From Diphasiastrum complanatum (taxonomy: Eukaryota; Streptophyta; Lycopodiopsida; Lycopodiales; Lycopodiaceae): DNA of 64,000 nt. Every line of letters starts with the position of its first letter. Position 1 is the first letter of the stretch. Below the pieces are notes generated by a model. It saw only the letters and a program-made list of their open reading frames with translations, searched no databases and was not told the DNA's origin. A program made the translations under genes and the position numbers. Shown piece after piece: positions 1 to 9,546 of the stretch. Location: NCBI GenBank assembly GCA_029204225.1, contig CM055094.1, positions 70,542,252 to 70,606,251 of the forward strand, given 5' to 3'.

Positions 1-170
1 ATCCTGCTACGAAAAGGTCGAGTACGATATCTTTGAGAGCCTTGTCGTTGATTTGATTTGCTGGATCCTCACCTAGTTCAATGAAGCTTGACCAGAAGTG
101 CGACTTCATGTACTGCTCTAGGTATTGAATGCCAAATTACACACATATCATGGAAGTACAGTCAGAAACT

Positions 171-207
<37 letters not shown>

Positions 208-350
208 AAGTGTTCATACATAAGATAAAACGAAGATGGAACTTACATCTGACTAATTCTGAAATGCACGGCTAGCCTGTATTTCAGATCTTCTGTTGTG
301 TATAACTTTGTAGACAAACTCATCGATCTCTTTTACACTTTTTTTTGCCT
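1..350 (-). pseudogene. Cytochrome P450 fragment (CYP704/CYP86-clan-like), two exons
   Basis: Two exon-like blocks are visible on the minus strand. The block 247 to about 345 encodes EIDEFVYKVIHNRR, and the block 1-112 encodes SSFIELGEDP followed by a helix ending DIVLDLFVAG at the window edge. In plant P450s of the CYP86 clan this helix leads straight into the AG-x-DT oxygen-binding motif, which would lie just outside the window. A GTAAG donor (242-246) and an AG acceptor (113-114) bracket an intron holding a CT microsatellite. An in-frame TAG at 253-255, just before the donor, suggests a pseudogene or a splice site placed slightly wrong. Such enzymes are ER-anchored haem monooxygenases, often acting on fatty acids; substrate cannot be inferred here. 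Family assignment is by remembered consensus. Confidence 0.6.
174..205. repeat. (CT)n microsatellite
   Basis: An uninterrupted CT dinucleotide tract of about 32 bases sits inside the inferred P450 intron. Confidence 0.95.
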
Positions 351-536
351 CCATTGGCATTGTCAAAAGCTATTAAGATTCAAATAAAACTCCGGCCATT
401 CCCTTTGAAGCTACTCGAAACATGCACAAAAAATTACTGCATGCGCGGATTGATGGCGAAAGATTGCAATCTTGACGTCAATTTGACTGAAATCAATAAT
501 AACCTGCATGTCAATAGGCGCCCTAATATCTGCCGA
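351..536. other. Unassigned interval before the duplication
   Basis: No recognisable coding or repeat structure. It ends where the sequence shared with the second copy begins (GTTTGGGGTTGGG at 537). Confidence 0.5.
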
Positions 537-1202
537 GTTTGGGGTTGGGCCACATTTCTATAGGGCTTTTTGACATGCATGACATGGTTGTAAGGAGTAA
601 CGGTCTACATACATGCCGAGTGACCATTGGGTTTTAAAGTTTTGACAAGTTGTAACTTTGATGTTAGTTCGAAATTAGATTTTCGAACTCAAAGTACTAG
701 CACCCAATCAGTGGAATTTTGGTTTCCTGGTGCTAGGTCGTCAAAATTTAAATCGTGGTTTGGATATTGCCTCCCGAATAGGGATTCCCAAGGAACAATA
801 TGCATGTAATAAGACTTTATTTGTTAGTCAACTGGATTACAAGGACATCTTCCAATAAGCCCAAAATTTGTGTGGAACCTTTGTACCTCAGTTTCCGAAG
901 TCAAGTTGTTCAAATCAGTGGTTTTGAATAAATCATTCTTAACCAATATTGAGAAACGATGGTAATGGTAGAGTTGTTAGGCATATACCGACTTTAGGAA
1001 TTGAATTCCTTGGTACGATGCTATTTAAACCAATTAACTCTGGAGTATTGGTACTCCCATTAAATGTTATTAAATTGTGTTTTTCCGGTTTTCTCCTTTT
1101 CAAATCGGTGGAACACCGATCAGTTGGTTATTGTGGTTTTGATGAATTTGGTCATTAAAATTGAACAAATCAAAGCTTTTGAGATACTTGTTAAATAATC
1201 AA
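537..1202 (+). other. Anonymous block common to copies A, B and the inverted copy
   Basis: Three versions are present: here, 47425-48091 and, inverted to 1182-equivalent, 62517-63163. Conserved open frames occur on the forward strand (627-809 and 949-1158) but have no recognisable domain, and copy A is frameshifted near 785 relative to the other two. It may be upstream or intergenic DNA carried with the duplication. No function is assigned. Confidence 0.6.
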
Positions 1203-1251
1203 TGGTGGAAAATTCATAGTATTTAGAGCATCAATGGTGTATTATCAAACA

Positions 1252-1324
1252 GGGCGGATAGCTCAGTGGTAGAGCATCCCATCCAGTATAAGGGAGGTCA
1301 TGGGTTCGAATCCTAATTTGTCCA
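1252..1324 (+). other. tRNA-like sequence in TRIM 5' LTR
   Basis: The 73 nt fold as a tRNA-like shape: acceptor GGGCGGA pairs with TTTGTCC (three G-U pairs), the D arm is GCTC/GAGC, and the T arm contains TTCGAAT. Pol III-type A box (TAGCTCAGTGGT) and B box (GGTTCGAATCC) are present. The anticodon arm is poorly paired and position 33 is not T, so a working tRNA is unlikely. Confidence 0.65.
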
Positions 1325-1353
1325 TCCATATTATGATTTATGGATTTCTAACA

Positions 1354-1365
1354 TGGTATCAGAGC
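1354..1365 (+). other. Primer-binding site (initiator Met tRNA), TRIM
   Basis: TGGTATCAGAGC complements the 3' end of plant initiator tRNA-Met and abuts the LTR end with no spacer. Confidence 0.8.
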
Positions 1366-1511
1366 CAAGTTAGACCTAACAGTTCATGGTGTCAAAGCCA
1401 TGGTTAGGTTGCCCAAGTTGTGGGGGAGGTGACAGCTAGGACCCCAACCAAGTGTGGCTTGAGGGGGGGTGTTGGAATATCAATCCACACTCTAGAGAGA
1501 ACTATCAAACA

Positions 1512-1584
1512 GGGCGGATAGCTCAGTGATAGGGCATCCCATCCGGTATGAGGGAGGTCCTGGGTTCGAATCCTAGTCTGTCCA
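1512..1584 (+). other. tRNA-like sequence in TRIM 3' LTR
   Basis: This is the matching segment of the 3' LTR. Acceptor GGGCGGA pairs with TCTGTCC, and the T stem CTGGG/CCTAG pairs fully with one G-U, better than in the 5' LTR. The A box is altered to TAGCTCAGTGAT; the B box GGTTCGAATCC is intact. The anticodon stem still has a mismatch. Confidence 0.65.
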
Positions 1585-1613
1585 TCCATATTATGATTTA
1601 TGGATTTCTAACA

Positions 1614-2379
1614 GCCTAGTTTCCTACTAATGGTAAATGGACTACAATACCTAGGAAATAGCTTAGCACACACACTCTCATGTTTTGAGGGTTTTAGATA
1701 ATGGGACTCAGAAGTAGACTTTCTCACCAAGAGAGAATTGCACATCCCATCTATGCGGATCTGCATAATGTCTGGCATGATCTTGGGATTGTCTGATGCT
1801 ACACTTAGCATGTTCTATCATTTGGTTTAGGTCCTCTAAAAAGTTTCTGGCTGCTTCAACTTTTTCATTCTTAAACCCTATAGTTGTGGGTGATCATGGC
1901 TGAAAACCATACATCAACATAAATGGGCTGTATCCCGTTGCTGAATGTTTGGTACTGTTATAAGCAAACTCAAACAATGGGAGATACCCTTCCCAGGTGG
2001 TTTGCTTTTTGTTGACGTATGCACGAAGCATATCCTCCAGCACCTATTTTACTCTTTCTGTTTGACCGTCCATCTGTGGATGGTCTGTAGTACCCATATT
2101 TATTTTGGTATGTAGGTGATGGAATACTGCTCTCCAAAAGTTTCCATCAAACTTACTATCCCAGTCGCTGATTATGCCGGAAGGAAGACCATATAATTTA
2201 AATAGTCCTTCTATAAACAACCTTGCTAACGCTGGAGCTCTGACGAGTGTTTTGGTCAGAATAAAGTGGCCCATTTTGGACAACCGATCAACTGTGACCC
2301 AAATAGCGTCATGACCCTTCTGGGTCTTAGGCAGGTTCACTATGAAATCTGTGGATTCCCTCTTACCAGCTGGTATATC
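1614..2379 (-). pseudogene. Ty3/gypsy integrase fragment
   Basis: Minus-strand frames encode integrase core motifs WVTVDRLSKMGHF, IISDWDSKF and DGQTERV (2044-2340), then FEFAYNSTKH-type and YGFQP motifs at about 1850-2040 in broken frames, and the CSPFTI C-terminal stretch (1614-1811). The D-D-E type integrase inserts retrotransposon DNA. The sequence is related to, but distinct from, the gypsy element at 5780-8757. One end meets the TRIM at 1613 and the other meets a copia LTR at 2380. Confidence 0.8.
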
Positions 2380-2739
2380 TGTCAGAATTTGTAATACAAA
2401 TTCTAGATGAAGTTACTAGTCCTACTAGCACTCACACAAAACCAAGCGTAGAGAGAATTCAGATCATAGGAGAATTGAGCAATGATCTAGCGCATTGGAA
2501 TAATTGTGGTGGGGTGCCAGCCTACTTAAATAGTTTCTCTAATGAATGAGAAAAGCTAAGAGCCTAAAGCAAATAGCAAAATAGCAAAAGTTAATTGCTA
2601 ATAATACTACCTATATTTGGTAAAGACCAAAAATGAACTAAGTACTAAATAGATCCTAATCTACTAGTAGTGCACCCACCTATATGCATAAGGAATAGAA
2701 AATTATTTTACTATAAATAGAATGGCCCTTGTAATAGCA
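2380..2739 (-). mobile_element. Ty1/copia 3' LTR (360 bp)
   Basis: Read on the minus strand it runs from TGCTATTACAAGG to AAATTCTGACA, with canonical TG...CA ends. A purine-rich tract (AAGGGGGAGCG, 2740-2756 region) lies just before it and the RNase H tail before that. Its outer end abuts gypsy integrase sequence, so the copia element probably inserted into the gypsy copy. Confidence 0.75.
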
Positions 2740-2754
2740 CGCAGGCGCTCCCCC

Positions 2755-3032
2755 TTAATGGTTACTTTGTTATCTATTACTCCTAGAAATTCTCTAAACT
2801 TTTGAAATTTTTCTTTGCCAAGTCCTTTGGTAAAGATATCTGCAACTTGTTCTTCTGTAAGGCAATAGATAAGCTCCACTTCATCACTTTGAATTTTCTC
2901 TCTGATGAACTATTGTTGTACTTCAATGTGCTTTGTCCTGCTGTGAAAAACTGGATTTTTTGCCATTTTAATACAACTCTGATTGTCGCACCAAAGTACC
3001 GTAGGTGAATCTTGTCGAGTCATCTTTAGTTC
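2755..3032 (-). pseudogene. Ty1/copia RNase H C-terminus
   Basis: The minus strand encodes TVLWCDNQSCIKMA, RTKHIEVQQ and VADIFTKGLAK, the conserved end of copia pol: RNase H and the tail just upstream of the 3' LTR. At least two substitutions and a stop break the frame. It is truncated at about 3032; the rest of the element is missing, so this is a 5'-truncated copia remnant. Confidence 0.8.
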
Positions 3033-3640
3033 ACAGAAGGAGACTACGATGGAGAGGAGGAGAAGAGCAAGTAGGGATGGAGAAGGAGAAGAGAGGGGAA
3101 CGAGTGTGGCAAGGGAGAAAGTGTGAGAGAGATTAGGGAGTTAAAATCTAAGCTCTTAACTTTTGAAACTTGAAAGTTGAGGCTAGAGAGGGGTACAAGG
3201 GGTCATGGGTGAGATAGGAGTAGATTCTAGAAGAGTTAGTCAGAAGTTTGTAGATAGGAGATACTAGTTAATAGGAATCCAGGTTACGAGTTAGAACTTA
3301 GGGTTTAGGAAAATCAAAATTAGGTTGGATGAAATTAGGATTCAAGAATCAGGATCATTGTGAGGATAAGAGGTCGGGCTTGGGAACACATGACAATTGC
3401 TACAACATATGGCAACTCAAGAACAAAGAGGTGTCAGTGTTAATATTTTATCGTGATTTGAATTTTGACATAGTAAGTTGGGCATCTGAAGAGAAAATGG
3501 AACTCATCATGTACTTCACGTATATCACCCATACCAGAGATGTGACTGAGCCTCTCGCGGGGTGCCACTATATCTGGCGGTCTCAATGGTTAGCTGGTGT
3601 GAGGAAACCTGAAACTGGCCCACTTCTATCCGCAGTCAGT
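3033..3640. other. Purine-rich anonymous interval
   Basis: The first 200 bases are strongly GA-rich. A forward open frame of 113 codons at 3329-3670 is conserved in copy B but contains no recognisable domain, and its last part overlaps the LINE remnant, so I do not call it a gene. Confidence 0.5.
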
Positions 3641-4540
3641 TTGAATGGAAGGGACAACAAACTTTGCTAGTATAATCTGATGTGGTACAGAGGGATCTCA
3701 GGCTGAAAATATGATCTGTTGTAGTATATCCTGGTCAGAAACTGACTTGGCTAATGGCATGAAGTGCTCTGGTGTCCATTTCTACGCTGATCTTTGACTA
3801 AAGAATAGAGCCATAAACTTTGGCAAAGAGGTGGCTAATCATGGTGGTACGATAGTTGTCGACTTTCATGGGATCACCACCTTTATGGATAGGATGGATA
3901 AGGTTTGTGGACCATGGGGAGGGGAATGCATATGTGATAGCGCGGTTGAATAAGATAAAGAGGAAAGGCGAGAGAATGTTAGCAACATACTTCAAAAGTT
4001 TAGCCTATAATTCGTCAATGTCTTCAGTTTTATGTAAGTGCAATTGTTTGATGGCCTCTTCTACCATGTTCGGGGAGAATGGATTGAAAGTATCCGTGGA
4101 TGAGGGCGTGGGAAGTGGAGGTGGATTAGAGACAGTGTACAATGATGTGGTATAGGTCACCCTTGTGCTAAGATCTGTGATCTGGGGTGGAGGTGCTCGT
4201 GGGAGGAATTTGTACCAAAAGGATCTCGATGAGGCACTAAAGAGAAGGTCCATTATCTTCTTTCTCTGGCAGGTTTGATATGCAATTTTCTTTTTTTGAG
4301 TAGTTCTATGATATACACGAGATAAGTCATTTACTAGATGGGGAAGGTGGCAGCATGCATAGATCAAATTCTGGTGGAGGTGGTTGCATTCGTGGGCATA
4401 CCATGGGGTATGTAGTCGATAGTGTTGTGGATGCATGGGCCGGGGGGATGGAAAAGCAAGGGATGTTGCGGTATGGACGGTCCGGACAAGAAAAAGAGAA
4501 TGTTCTGCTAAAGTATGCTCGTATGCATTATAGAAAAATT
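3640..4540 (-). pseudogene. LINE (non-LTR) reverse transcriptase fragment
   Basis: The minus strand encodes, N to C, a linker (PNMVEEAIKQLHLHKTED), then LSPFLFILFNRAI, NLIHPIHKGGD and DNYRTTMISHLFAKVYGSIL, matching the LINE RT pattern of W-x-pi-K-gd, nYR-i and l-K-ile. A broken continuation with TTDH/FSLRSL-like residues reaches about 3650. One in-frame TAG (near 4003) and further stops mark it as dead. Endonuclease and catalytic FADD region are absent. The reverse transcriptase would copy its own mRNA at a nicked target. Confidence 0.75.
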
Positions 4541-4671
4541 GGCTTTGACCTTGGGCCCTATAAGGATTTCCATGTAGGATGACAACTTTCTTGCAATGTA
4601 AAATACAAAATAAAATCTTTTCCTACCCGCCGTCCTACCCCCACAGTATTCGATGGTTAACCATTCCGTGT
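4541..4671. other. Short unassigned interval
   Basis: About 130 bases between the LINE remnant and the foldback; nothing recognised. Confidence 0.4.
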
Positions 4672-5062
4672 ATAGTATAGTTTGTGGCTGTAAAAATTTG
4701 AAACTTTTGAATGACAGCTCAGATTGACACGATTATAGAGCCATTAGAAAGCCCTCAACGAAAGCTTTCCAACGACACCCAACATGCCCAGTTTCGAGGT
4801 ACTATTAAAAATATATTCTTAGTCAAAGTTTTTGTCCGATCAAAGTCAACGGTCAATCTGATATCACCTTTGAGCATGGTTGACCAGCCAAAACTTTGAC
4901 TGAGAACATCTTTTTAACTGTAGCTTGAAAGTGGGTCATGTTGGTGTCATTGGAAAGCTCTCGTCGAGGCTTTCTAATGGCGCTATAATCGTCGCAATCT
5001 GAGCTGTCGTTCAAAAGTTAGACAGTTTGTATTTGAGATGCATACTATATTACATATAAAAT
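4672..5062. repeat. Long imperfect inverted repeat (foldback/MITE-like)
   Basis: The left arm (about 4672-4860) and right arm (about 4863-5062) are reverse complements over nearly their whole length. For example CTTTTGAATGACAGCTCAG at about 4702-4720 pairs with the complement of CTGAGCTGTCGTTCAAAAG at 4999-5017, and GTCAAAGTTTT near the centre pairs with AAAACTTTGAC at 4888-4898. The loop is almost nil. This can be a MITE/foldback element or an inverted duplication able to make hairpin RNA. No open frame fits. Confidence 0.85.
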
Positions 5063-5286
5063 GGCTTATTTACGGGCTACCCCCAAAGCCGAATTACATT
5101 GAACAAAAAAAGAAAAAACAATTAATTTGAGGGAGCTACGTTACGTAGATTTCAAATTTGAGTGTTTTGATTGGTCCATGTGTAAGAAACTTTTGAGAAA
5201 AAGAATCAAAGGTTTATTTTTGGAAGGCCCCTTTTGTGCTCAAATTTTCTCTAATGGGAAGTGAGTCAAAAGTTCAGACAGGGCTT

Positions 5287-5297
5287 CCCTATATAGA
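5287..5297 (-). promoter_or_regulatory. TATA box of gypsy LTR
   Basis: CTCTATATAGG on the minus strand lies inside the LTR, about 450 bases downstream of its start, a usual place for the U3 promoter. Confidence 0.45.
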
Positions 5298-5340
5298 GGA
5301 GTGTTTTGAGGGGTATAGCGATATACGGTCTTCACGCTCG

Positions 5341-5536
5341 GGGTTAATGGATGAGTGTGTGAGGTGTTAGACGACCAATAGAGAGCGAGAGGTATGAATG
5401 GTCTGAGAGGGTGGTGAACCAAGAAGGATGAAATGGGGGTTAATGGACGAGTGTGTGAGGTGTTAAGATGACCAATAGAGAGCGAGAGGTATGAATGGTC
5501 AGAGAGGGTGGTGTGGTGAACAAGAAGGATGAAATG
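5341..5536. repeat. Two ~97 bp tandem repeats in gypsy LTR U3
   Basis: Both units begin GGGTTAATGG and contain GAGTGTGTGAGGTGTTA and GAGAGCGAGAGGTATGAATGG. Unit one is 5341-5436; unit two is 5437-5536 and has small insertions. They lie upstream of the TATA-like box in minus-strand orientation, where LTR enhancers often occur. Confidence 0.85.
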
Positions 5537-5779
5537 GAGGGAAGGAGAGACGACGATCCCATGAAATAGTCAACAACACTATGTCCTCTACTTAGTGGCA
5601 CTCCTTATAAATATAGACCAAGCCCTCTACATCCTAGTTCCTAAGGGTTATTATCCCAAACTATGGGACTGAGTGTCACCCTGCCGGGACCCCCTAGGGA
5701 CTAACAAGTCACATGTATCCCTGTATTGCCAATGGCCATAAATAACATCTCCTCCTCCTAAAAGGAGCTTTCGTCCTTG

Positions 5780-7064
5780 AAAGCGAGATCTTCAAGGATG
5801 AAATCAGGATACCTTTTACGAAGCTTGCTTATAGACTCCCAGATTGCTTTTCTTGGGACCTGTCCTTCCACTTGACCAAAACTTCTCAAAAGATCGCATG
5901 TCGAGTCTTTGCGATTTCAGATATTCAGAATTTCCTCTGGTTCATGTGGCAAGGAATTAGGTTCCTCAAATTCTATTAGGGTTTGTTCTGAGACAATATT
6001 GTCTCCTTCTTGCATCACCCGCTTCAGTCGACTAACATGAAAGACCGGATGTACCTTTGCGGATTCTGGCAAAGCCAGCTGGTAAGCAGAACTTCCAATG
6101 CTCTGGAGTATTGTGAATGGACCACAATACCCTGGGGACAACTTAGGACACTTGCCTCTGCTTAGAGTGGTAGAGTCTTCAGGAACTTTTAGAAACACCC
6201 GATGATCTTCTTGGAAGGTAACTTCCCTACGGATTTTATCCGCATAATGCTTAGCTTGCACTTGGGCTTGCTTTACATTAGCTTTAGCTATCTTGATCAT
6301 GGTTTCCATGTCCTCAAGAAACTCTCTAACACTCTGTACTTTTTCTTTCCTAAGCCCTAAGGCCATGGGGGCTCTAGGCTGAAATCCATACATCAACATG
6401 AATGGACTATACCCTGTAGTGGTGTGTTTAGTACTGTTATAAGCAAACTCCAAAAGTGGAAGATACTCTTCACAGCATATGCTTGTAGCATATCTTCTAG
6501 AACCTGATTGACCCTTTCCGTCTGACCATCCGTTTCGGGATTATCATTGGAGCTCATAAACAATTTAATTTCTAACTTGTTAAACAGCGCCCTCCAAAAG
6601 TTACATGTAAACTTTGGATCTCGAACACTGACTATATTGGCAGGAAGGCCATATAGCTTATAAATGTTTTCTATAAAAAGCCTGGCCACTTCTGGAGCTG
6701 TAACAATTTTCTTGGTCGGTACAAACTGCACCATCTTGGTCAATCGGTCTACAACTACCTAGATCGAGTCATGGCTTTTACTCGTTCTTGGTAACCCCAC
6801 TATAAAGTCCATGCTGATACTCTCCCATCTACCACCGAGTATCTCTAGTGGCTGGAGGAGCCCACCTACCTTGAGCCGTTCAGCCTTTATGGCCTGGCAT
6901 GTGGTGCACCTTAGCACGTACTCTTGTACGTCTTTCTGCATACCAGGCCAATAAAACCTATTCTTTGCAAGAGCATAGGTCCTCTTTATCCCAGGATGCC
7001 CTGCACTGGGACTGTTGTCTTTCCTCAAGAATTTGGCACCTAAAGTCACCGTCCTTGGGTACAC
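5780..7064 (-). pseudogene. Ty3/gypsy integrase with chromodomain-like tail
   Basis: From the right, the minus strand encodes the HHCC zinc finger (HPGIKRTYALAK..FYWPGMQKDV..YVLRCTTCQ, 6759-7064), the catalytic core (FVPTKK, IVSVRDPKFTCNFW, DGQTERVNQVLEDML, 6393-6743) and the C-terminal part (EFAYNSTKHTTTGYSPF, KLSPGYCGPF, VHPVFHVSRLKR, 5917-6453). After a stop at 5917 a shifted frame encodes VLVKWK-like and AIWESI residues, typical of the chromodomain of chromoviruses. Frameshifts near 6400-6453 and a stop near 6757 inactivate it. It integrates cDNA, and the chromodomain would steer it to heterochromatin. Confidence 0.85.
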
Positions 7065-7264
7065 ATACTCTTACTTTAGTTACCCATCCTCAATGGAGAC
7101 ATTCTTCCATCGAGCATCCGCAACACCTGCTAATGGCACATCCACTCCAGATGTTTCCGCAACATCTTCAGCCGGCACGTCCCGTCCCGTCCCGACGCAA
7201 CTACAACATCTTTCGATGGCCCGACAACATTCTTTGATTGCCCTGGTGTGGCTGTGGAATTCCT
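7065..7264. other. Atypical spacer between gypsy RNase H and integrase
   Basis: About 200 bases here do not read as the usual RNase H-integrase linker on the minus strand. It includes the short run CCCGTCCCGTCCCGAC. A forward open frame (7015-7275) crosses it but has no known domain. Confidence 0.4.
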
Positions 7265-8757
7265 TTACTCAATAGCCTGCCACACAAGTGCGTAGTGAGA
7301 ATCACTAACACACTTTTCTTTGAGTGATTCCAGGAATTCAATCCTGAATGCCATAAAACTTAGCGCGCTTACCATGGGCATTCGACTCAAGGCATCTGCT
7401 ACCACATTGTAGCACCCTTTCTTGTACCTTAGTTGATAGTTAAACTCTTGGAGAAGTTCAGCCCAATGAGCTTTTCTTCCTTTCAAGTCGCTTTGGGAGG
7501 AAAGCCACTTGATACCCACTTGATCAAACACGATCACAAACTTAGCCTCCATTTCTTAAGAGCATAGACTATTGCAAACAACTCCTCCTCGTAAGTGGAA
7601 TAATTCAACTGGTGTTTATCCAATTTCTTACTCTCAAACATGACTGGATGGTCGTGTTGAGTGAGAACAGCATCGACTGCCTGATCACTAGCATTGGTCT
7701 CTACTATGAATGCTACATTTGGATCCACTAAACTTAAGACAGGAGCGGTTGCAATTGCAGCCTTTAGATCTTCAAAGCTCGCTTGTTGTTTAGGCCCCCA
7801 ACTAAAGTACTTGCCCTTACCCTTGAGCAGATTTGTCAAAAGAGCAGTCAAGAGGGCATACTGATGGATAAACCTCCTATAACATCCAGCCAATTCGAGG
7901 AAGATCTGCAGCTTTTCCACCGAAGTTGGTGCTGGCCATCGCATAATTGCGGCTACTTTTTCAGGATCCATCCTGATATTCTCAGCGGAGATAATATGTC
8001 CAAGGTAGTGAATCTCTTCCTTGAAGAATTCACATTTTAATTCCTTCGCAAACAAGGAATTCTCTCTCAGGTCTGAAACACTTGACGCAAGTGCTCAAAG
8101 TGCTCTTCTTTAGTATGACTAAAGACAAGGATATCATCAAGGTAGATTAATACAAACTTGCCCAATAGATGTCTGAACACGTTGTTCATTAACCTCATAA
8201 ATGTTGTCGGGGGATTGGTTAATCCAAAGTGAAGAACCAAAAACTGGTAATGACCATTCCGCGAACGAAAAGCTGTTAATGGAACGCCATTTTTCTTTAA
8301 TATGTACCTGATGATATCCAGACCTATGATCGACTTAGTAAAATACTTTGCCCCTTTGAGTTGATCAAAGATCTCATCTATTGTGGGCAAAGGATACTTA
8401 TCTTTAATAGTGATTTTATTTAAAGCCCTATAGTCTATGCACATATGCATAGACCCATCTTTTTTCTTAACCAACAAAATGGGTGCAGCCCATGGTGATT
8501 TACTAGGGCATATAAACCCTTTAGCTAAACAAGTATTCTTGCAGCTACCGCTCTACCTCTAGGTGTTCCGAATGGCTCAACCTATAAGGAGGCTTACTAA
8601 TAGGTTTAGTCCCGGGTATTAGTTCTATGGGATGATCTACCTCTCTTCTCGGGGGTAACCCGGAAGGTAAATTGCTAGGAAAGACCTCTTGAAAATCATT
8701 TAAAATAGCTTGCAAACTCACATCTCTCTCTCTTCTCTCAACAAAAGAAACACATTT
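7265..8757 (-). pseudogene. Ty3/gypsy reverse transcriptase and RNase H
   Basis: Order on the minus strand: DFQEVFP and IELIPGTKPISKPPYRLS (about 8540-8690, with a stop), [14 protein letters not shown] (about 8440-8490), [19 protein letters not shown], the active-site [11 protein letters not shown] (about 8120-8150), FAKELKCEFF and LGHIIS (7950-8055), then RNase H (VETNASDQAV, SKKLDKHQLNYSTYEEEL, 7540-7720) and GRKAHWAELLQEF with VADALSRM (7265-7552). A one-base loss near 8337 relative to copy B scrambles the usual DLRSGYHQ segment but leaves the frame open. Protease, gag and 5' LTR are missing; it stops at about 8757 against a copia leader. Confidence 0.85.
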
Positions 8758-9546
8758 CTGCGACCCAGAGAGAGAGAGATGGTCAAGGATTCGTGAGGGA
8801 AGCCATAGCTGGGAAGAGACAGAATAGGTGGCCGCAAGCAGGAAAGTCGTGAGTCAGTTCGCGGGTGGAACCAAGGTGAAACCATAGTGTTTTGGAGTGA
8901 ACACCGTCTACAAGACTCTCCATTGGTGCACAGAAGTGCTCAGAACCGTTGGATAGAAAACTTACAAGATCGACGGCTCAGATTGTGCTACATAGAAGGG
9001 GTATCCATAGTTGGATCAGAATCAACCATTGGATGGAGTCTGAAGGGTTGTTGAAGAGGGCCCTAAAGAAGTGAAGTGCATGTTGGCCCTCAACTTCATT
9101 AAAAATTTTCATACTAAAATTGGAGTTGGGTCCCTTCGCAATTGAAGAGTGAAGTTTCTTCAAGGTGAAGAAACGGTTCATAAACAAAGAATATCCTTAT
9201 TTTTGGGTCCTTTGCCCGTTTTGGCCCAAACGAAAGGCTATAACCTCCAAATGAAGGGCACCCGGATTGTACCTGCAAGTACGGTACAACAAAAGAGTGA
9301 TTGTAGTGGAGAAAGTGTTCGGAGTGTGCCAAAAGTGATTTCACAATTCCACTGGGCACGTTGTTGGGAGTTGATGACTAAGTGCATTTCGGAAGGCGAC
9401 GCCGATTTGGCTTTCAAATTGGTGGAAAAGCGGCGAGTGGCCTGGTAAGGAAAAAAGTTTCAGATCATTATTTTCAACTTCTGACATCACTGTTGTCCTC
9501 GGCATACTGTTTTTAGCCTACGACAGAAGTTTCAAGTAGTTTTGCG
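8758..9546 (+). mobile_element. Ty1/copia element A, untranslated leader
   Basis: This ~790 bp precedes the gag start. Its last ~260 bp resemble the leader of the related copia element at 30312-30572 (shared GAGTGATTGTAG, GGAGAAAGTG and GTGGCCTGGTAAGGAAAAAA). No sequence like the element's 3' LTR (13730-13999) and no primer-binding site is present, so the 5' LTR was lost at the junction with the gypsy fragment. Confidence 0.6.

Larger units (their letters stand above)
1203..1613 (+). mobile_element. TRIM (terminal-repeat retrotransposon in miniature) with tRNA-like LTRs
   Basis: The 3' LTR is 1470-1613 (144 bp), starting TGTTGGAA and ending TTTCTAACA. The 5' LTR ends at 1353 with the same TTTCTAACA; its last ~110 bp match the 3' LTR closely, while its first ~40 bp (from about 1203) are only loosely alike. 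Directly after the 5' LTR comes a primer-binding site TGGTATCAGAGC (1354-1365), and directly before the 3' LTR a purine tract GAGGGGGGG (1461-1469). The internal part is only 116 bp and codes for nothing, which is the TRIM plan; such elements move with proteins supplied by other retrotransposons. No clear target duplication was seen. Each LTR contains a tRNA-like segment. Confidence 0.75.
5063..5747 (-). mobile_element. Ty3/gypsy 3' LTR (left edge uncertain)
   Basis: On the minus strand the LTR starts TGTTATTTATGGCC at 5747, straight after the purine tract AGGAGGAGGAGA (5748-5759), which is preceded by the pol C-terminus. A TATA-like CTATATAGG on the minus strand (5287-5297) implies at least 100 bases of R-U5 to the left. 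The left edge could not be fixed; it lies between the foldback and about 5230. No matching 5' LTR is present. Confidence 0.55.

Noticed and set aside
1252-1324. A functional tRNA gene
   Set aside because: The anticodon arm is mispaired, position 33 is not T, and the sequence is repeated inside LTRs; I treat it as tRNA-like.
3329-3670. 113-codon forward frame as a gene
   Set aside because: No domain, conservation in copy B is explained by the recent duplication, and its end overlaps the LINE remnant.
5780-8757. Endogenous pararetrovirus
   Set aside because: Integrase with HHCC finger and core is present and the order RT-RNase H-integrase is that of gypsy elements; no movement-protein or coat motif was seen.
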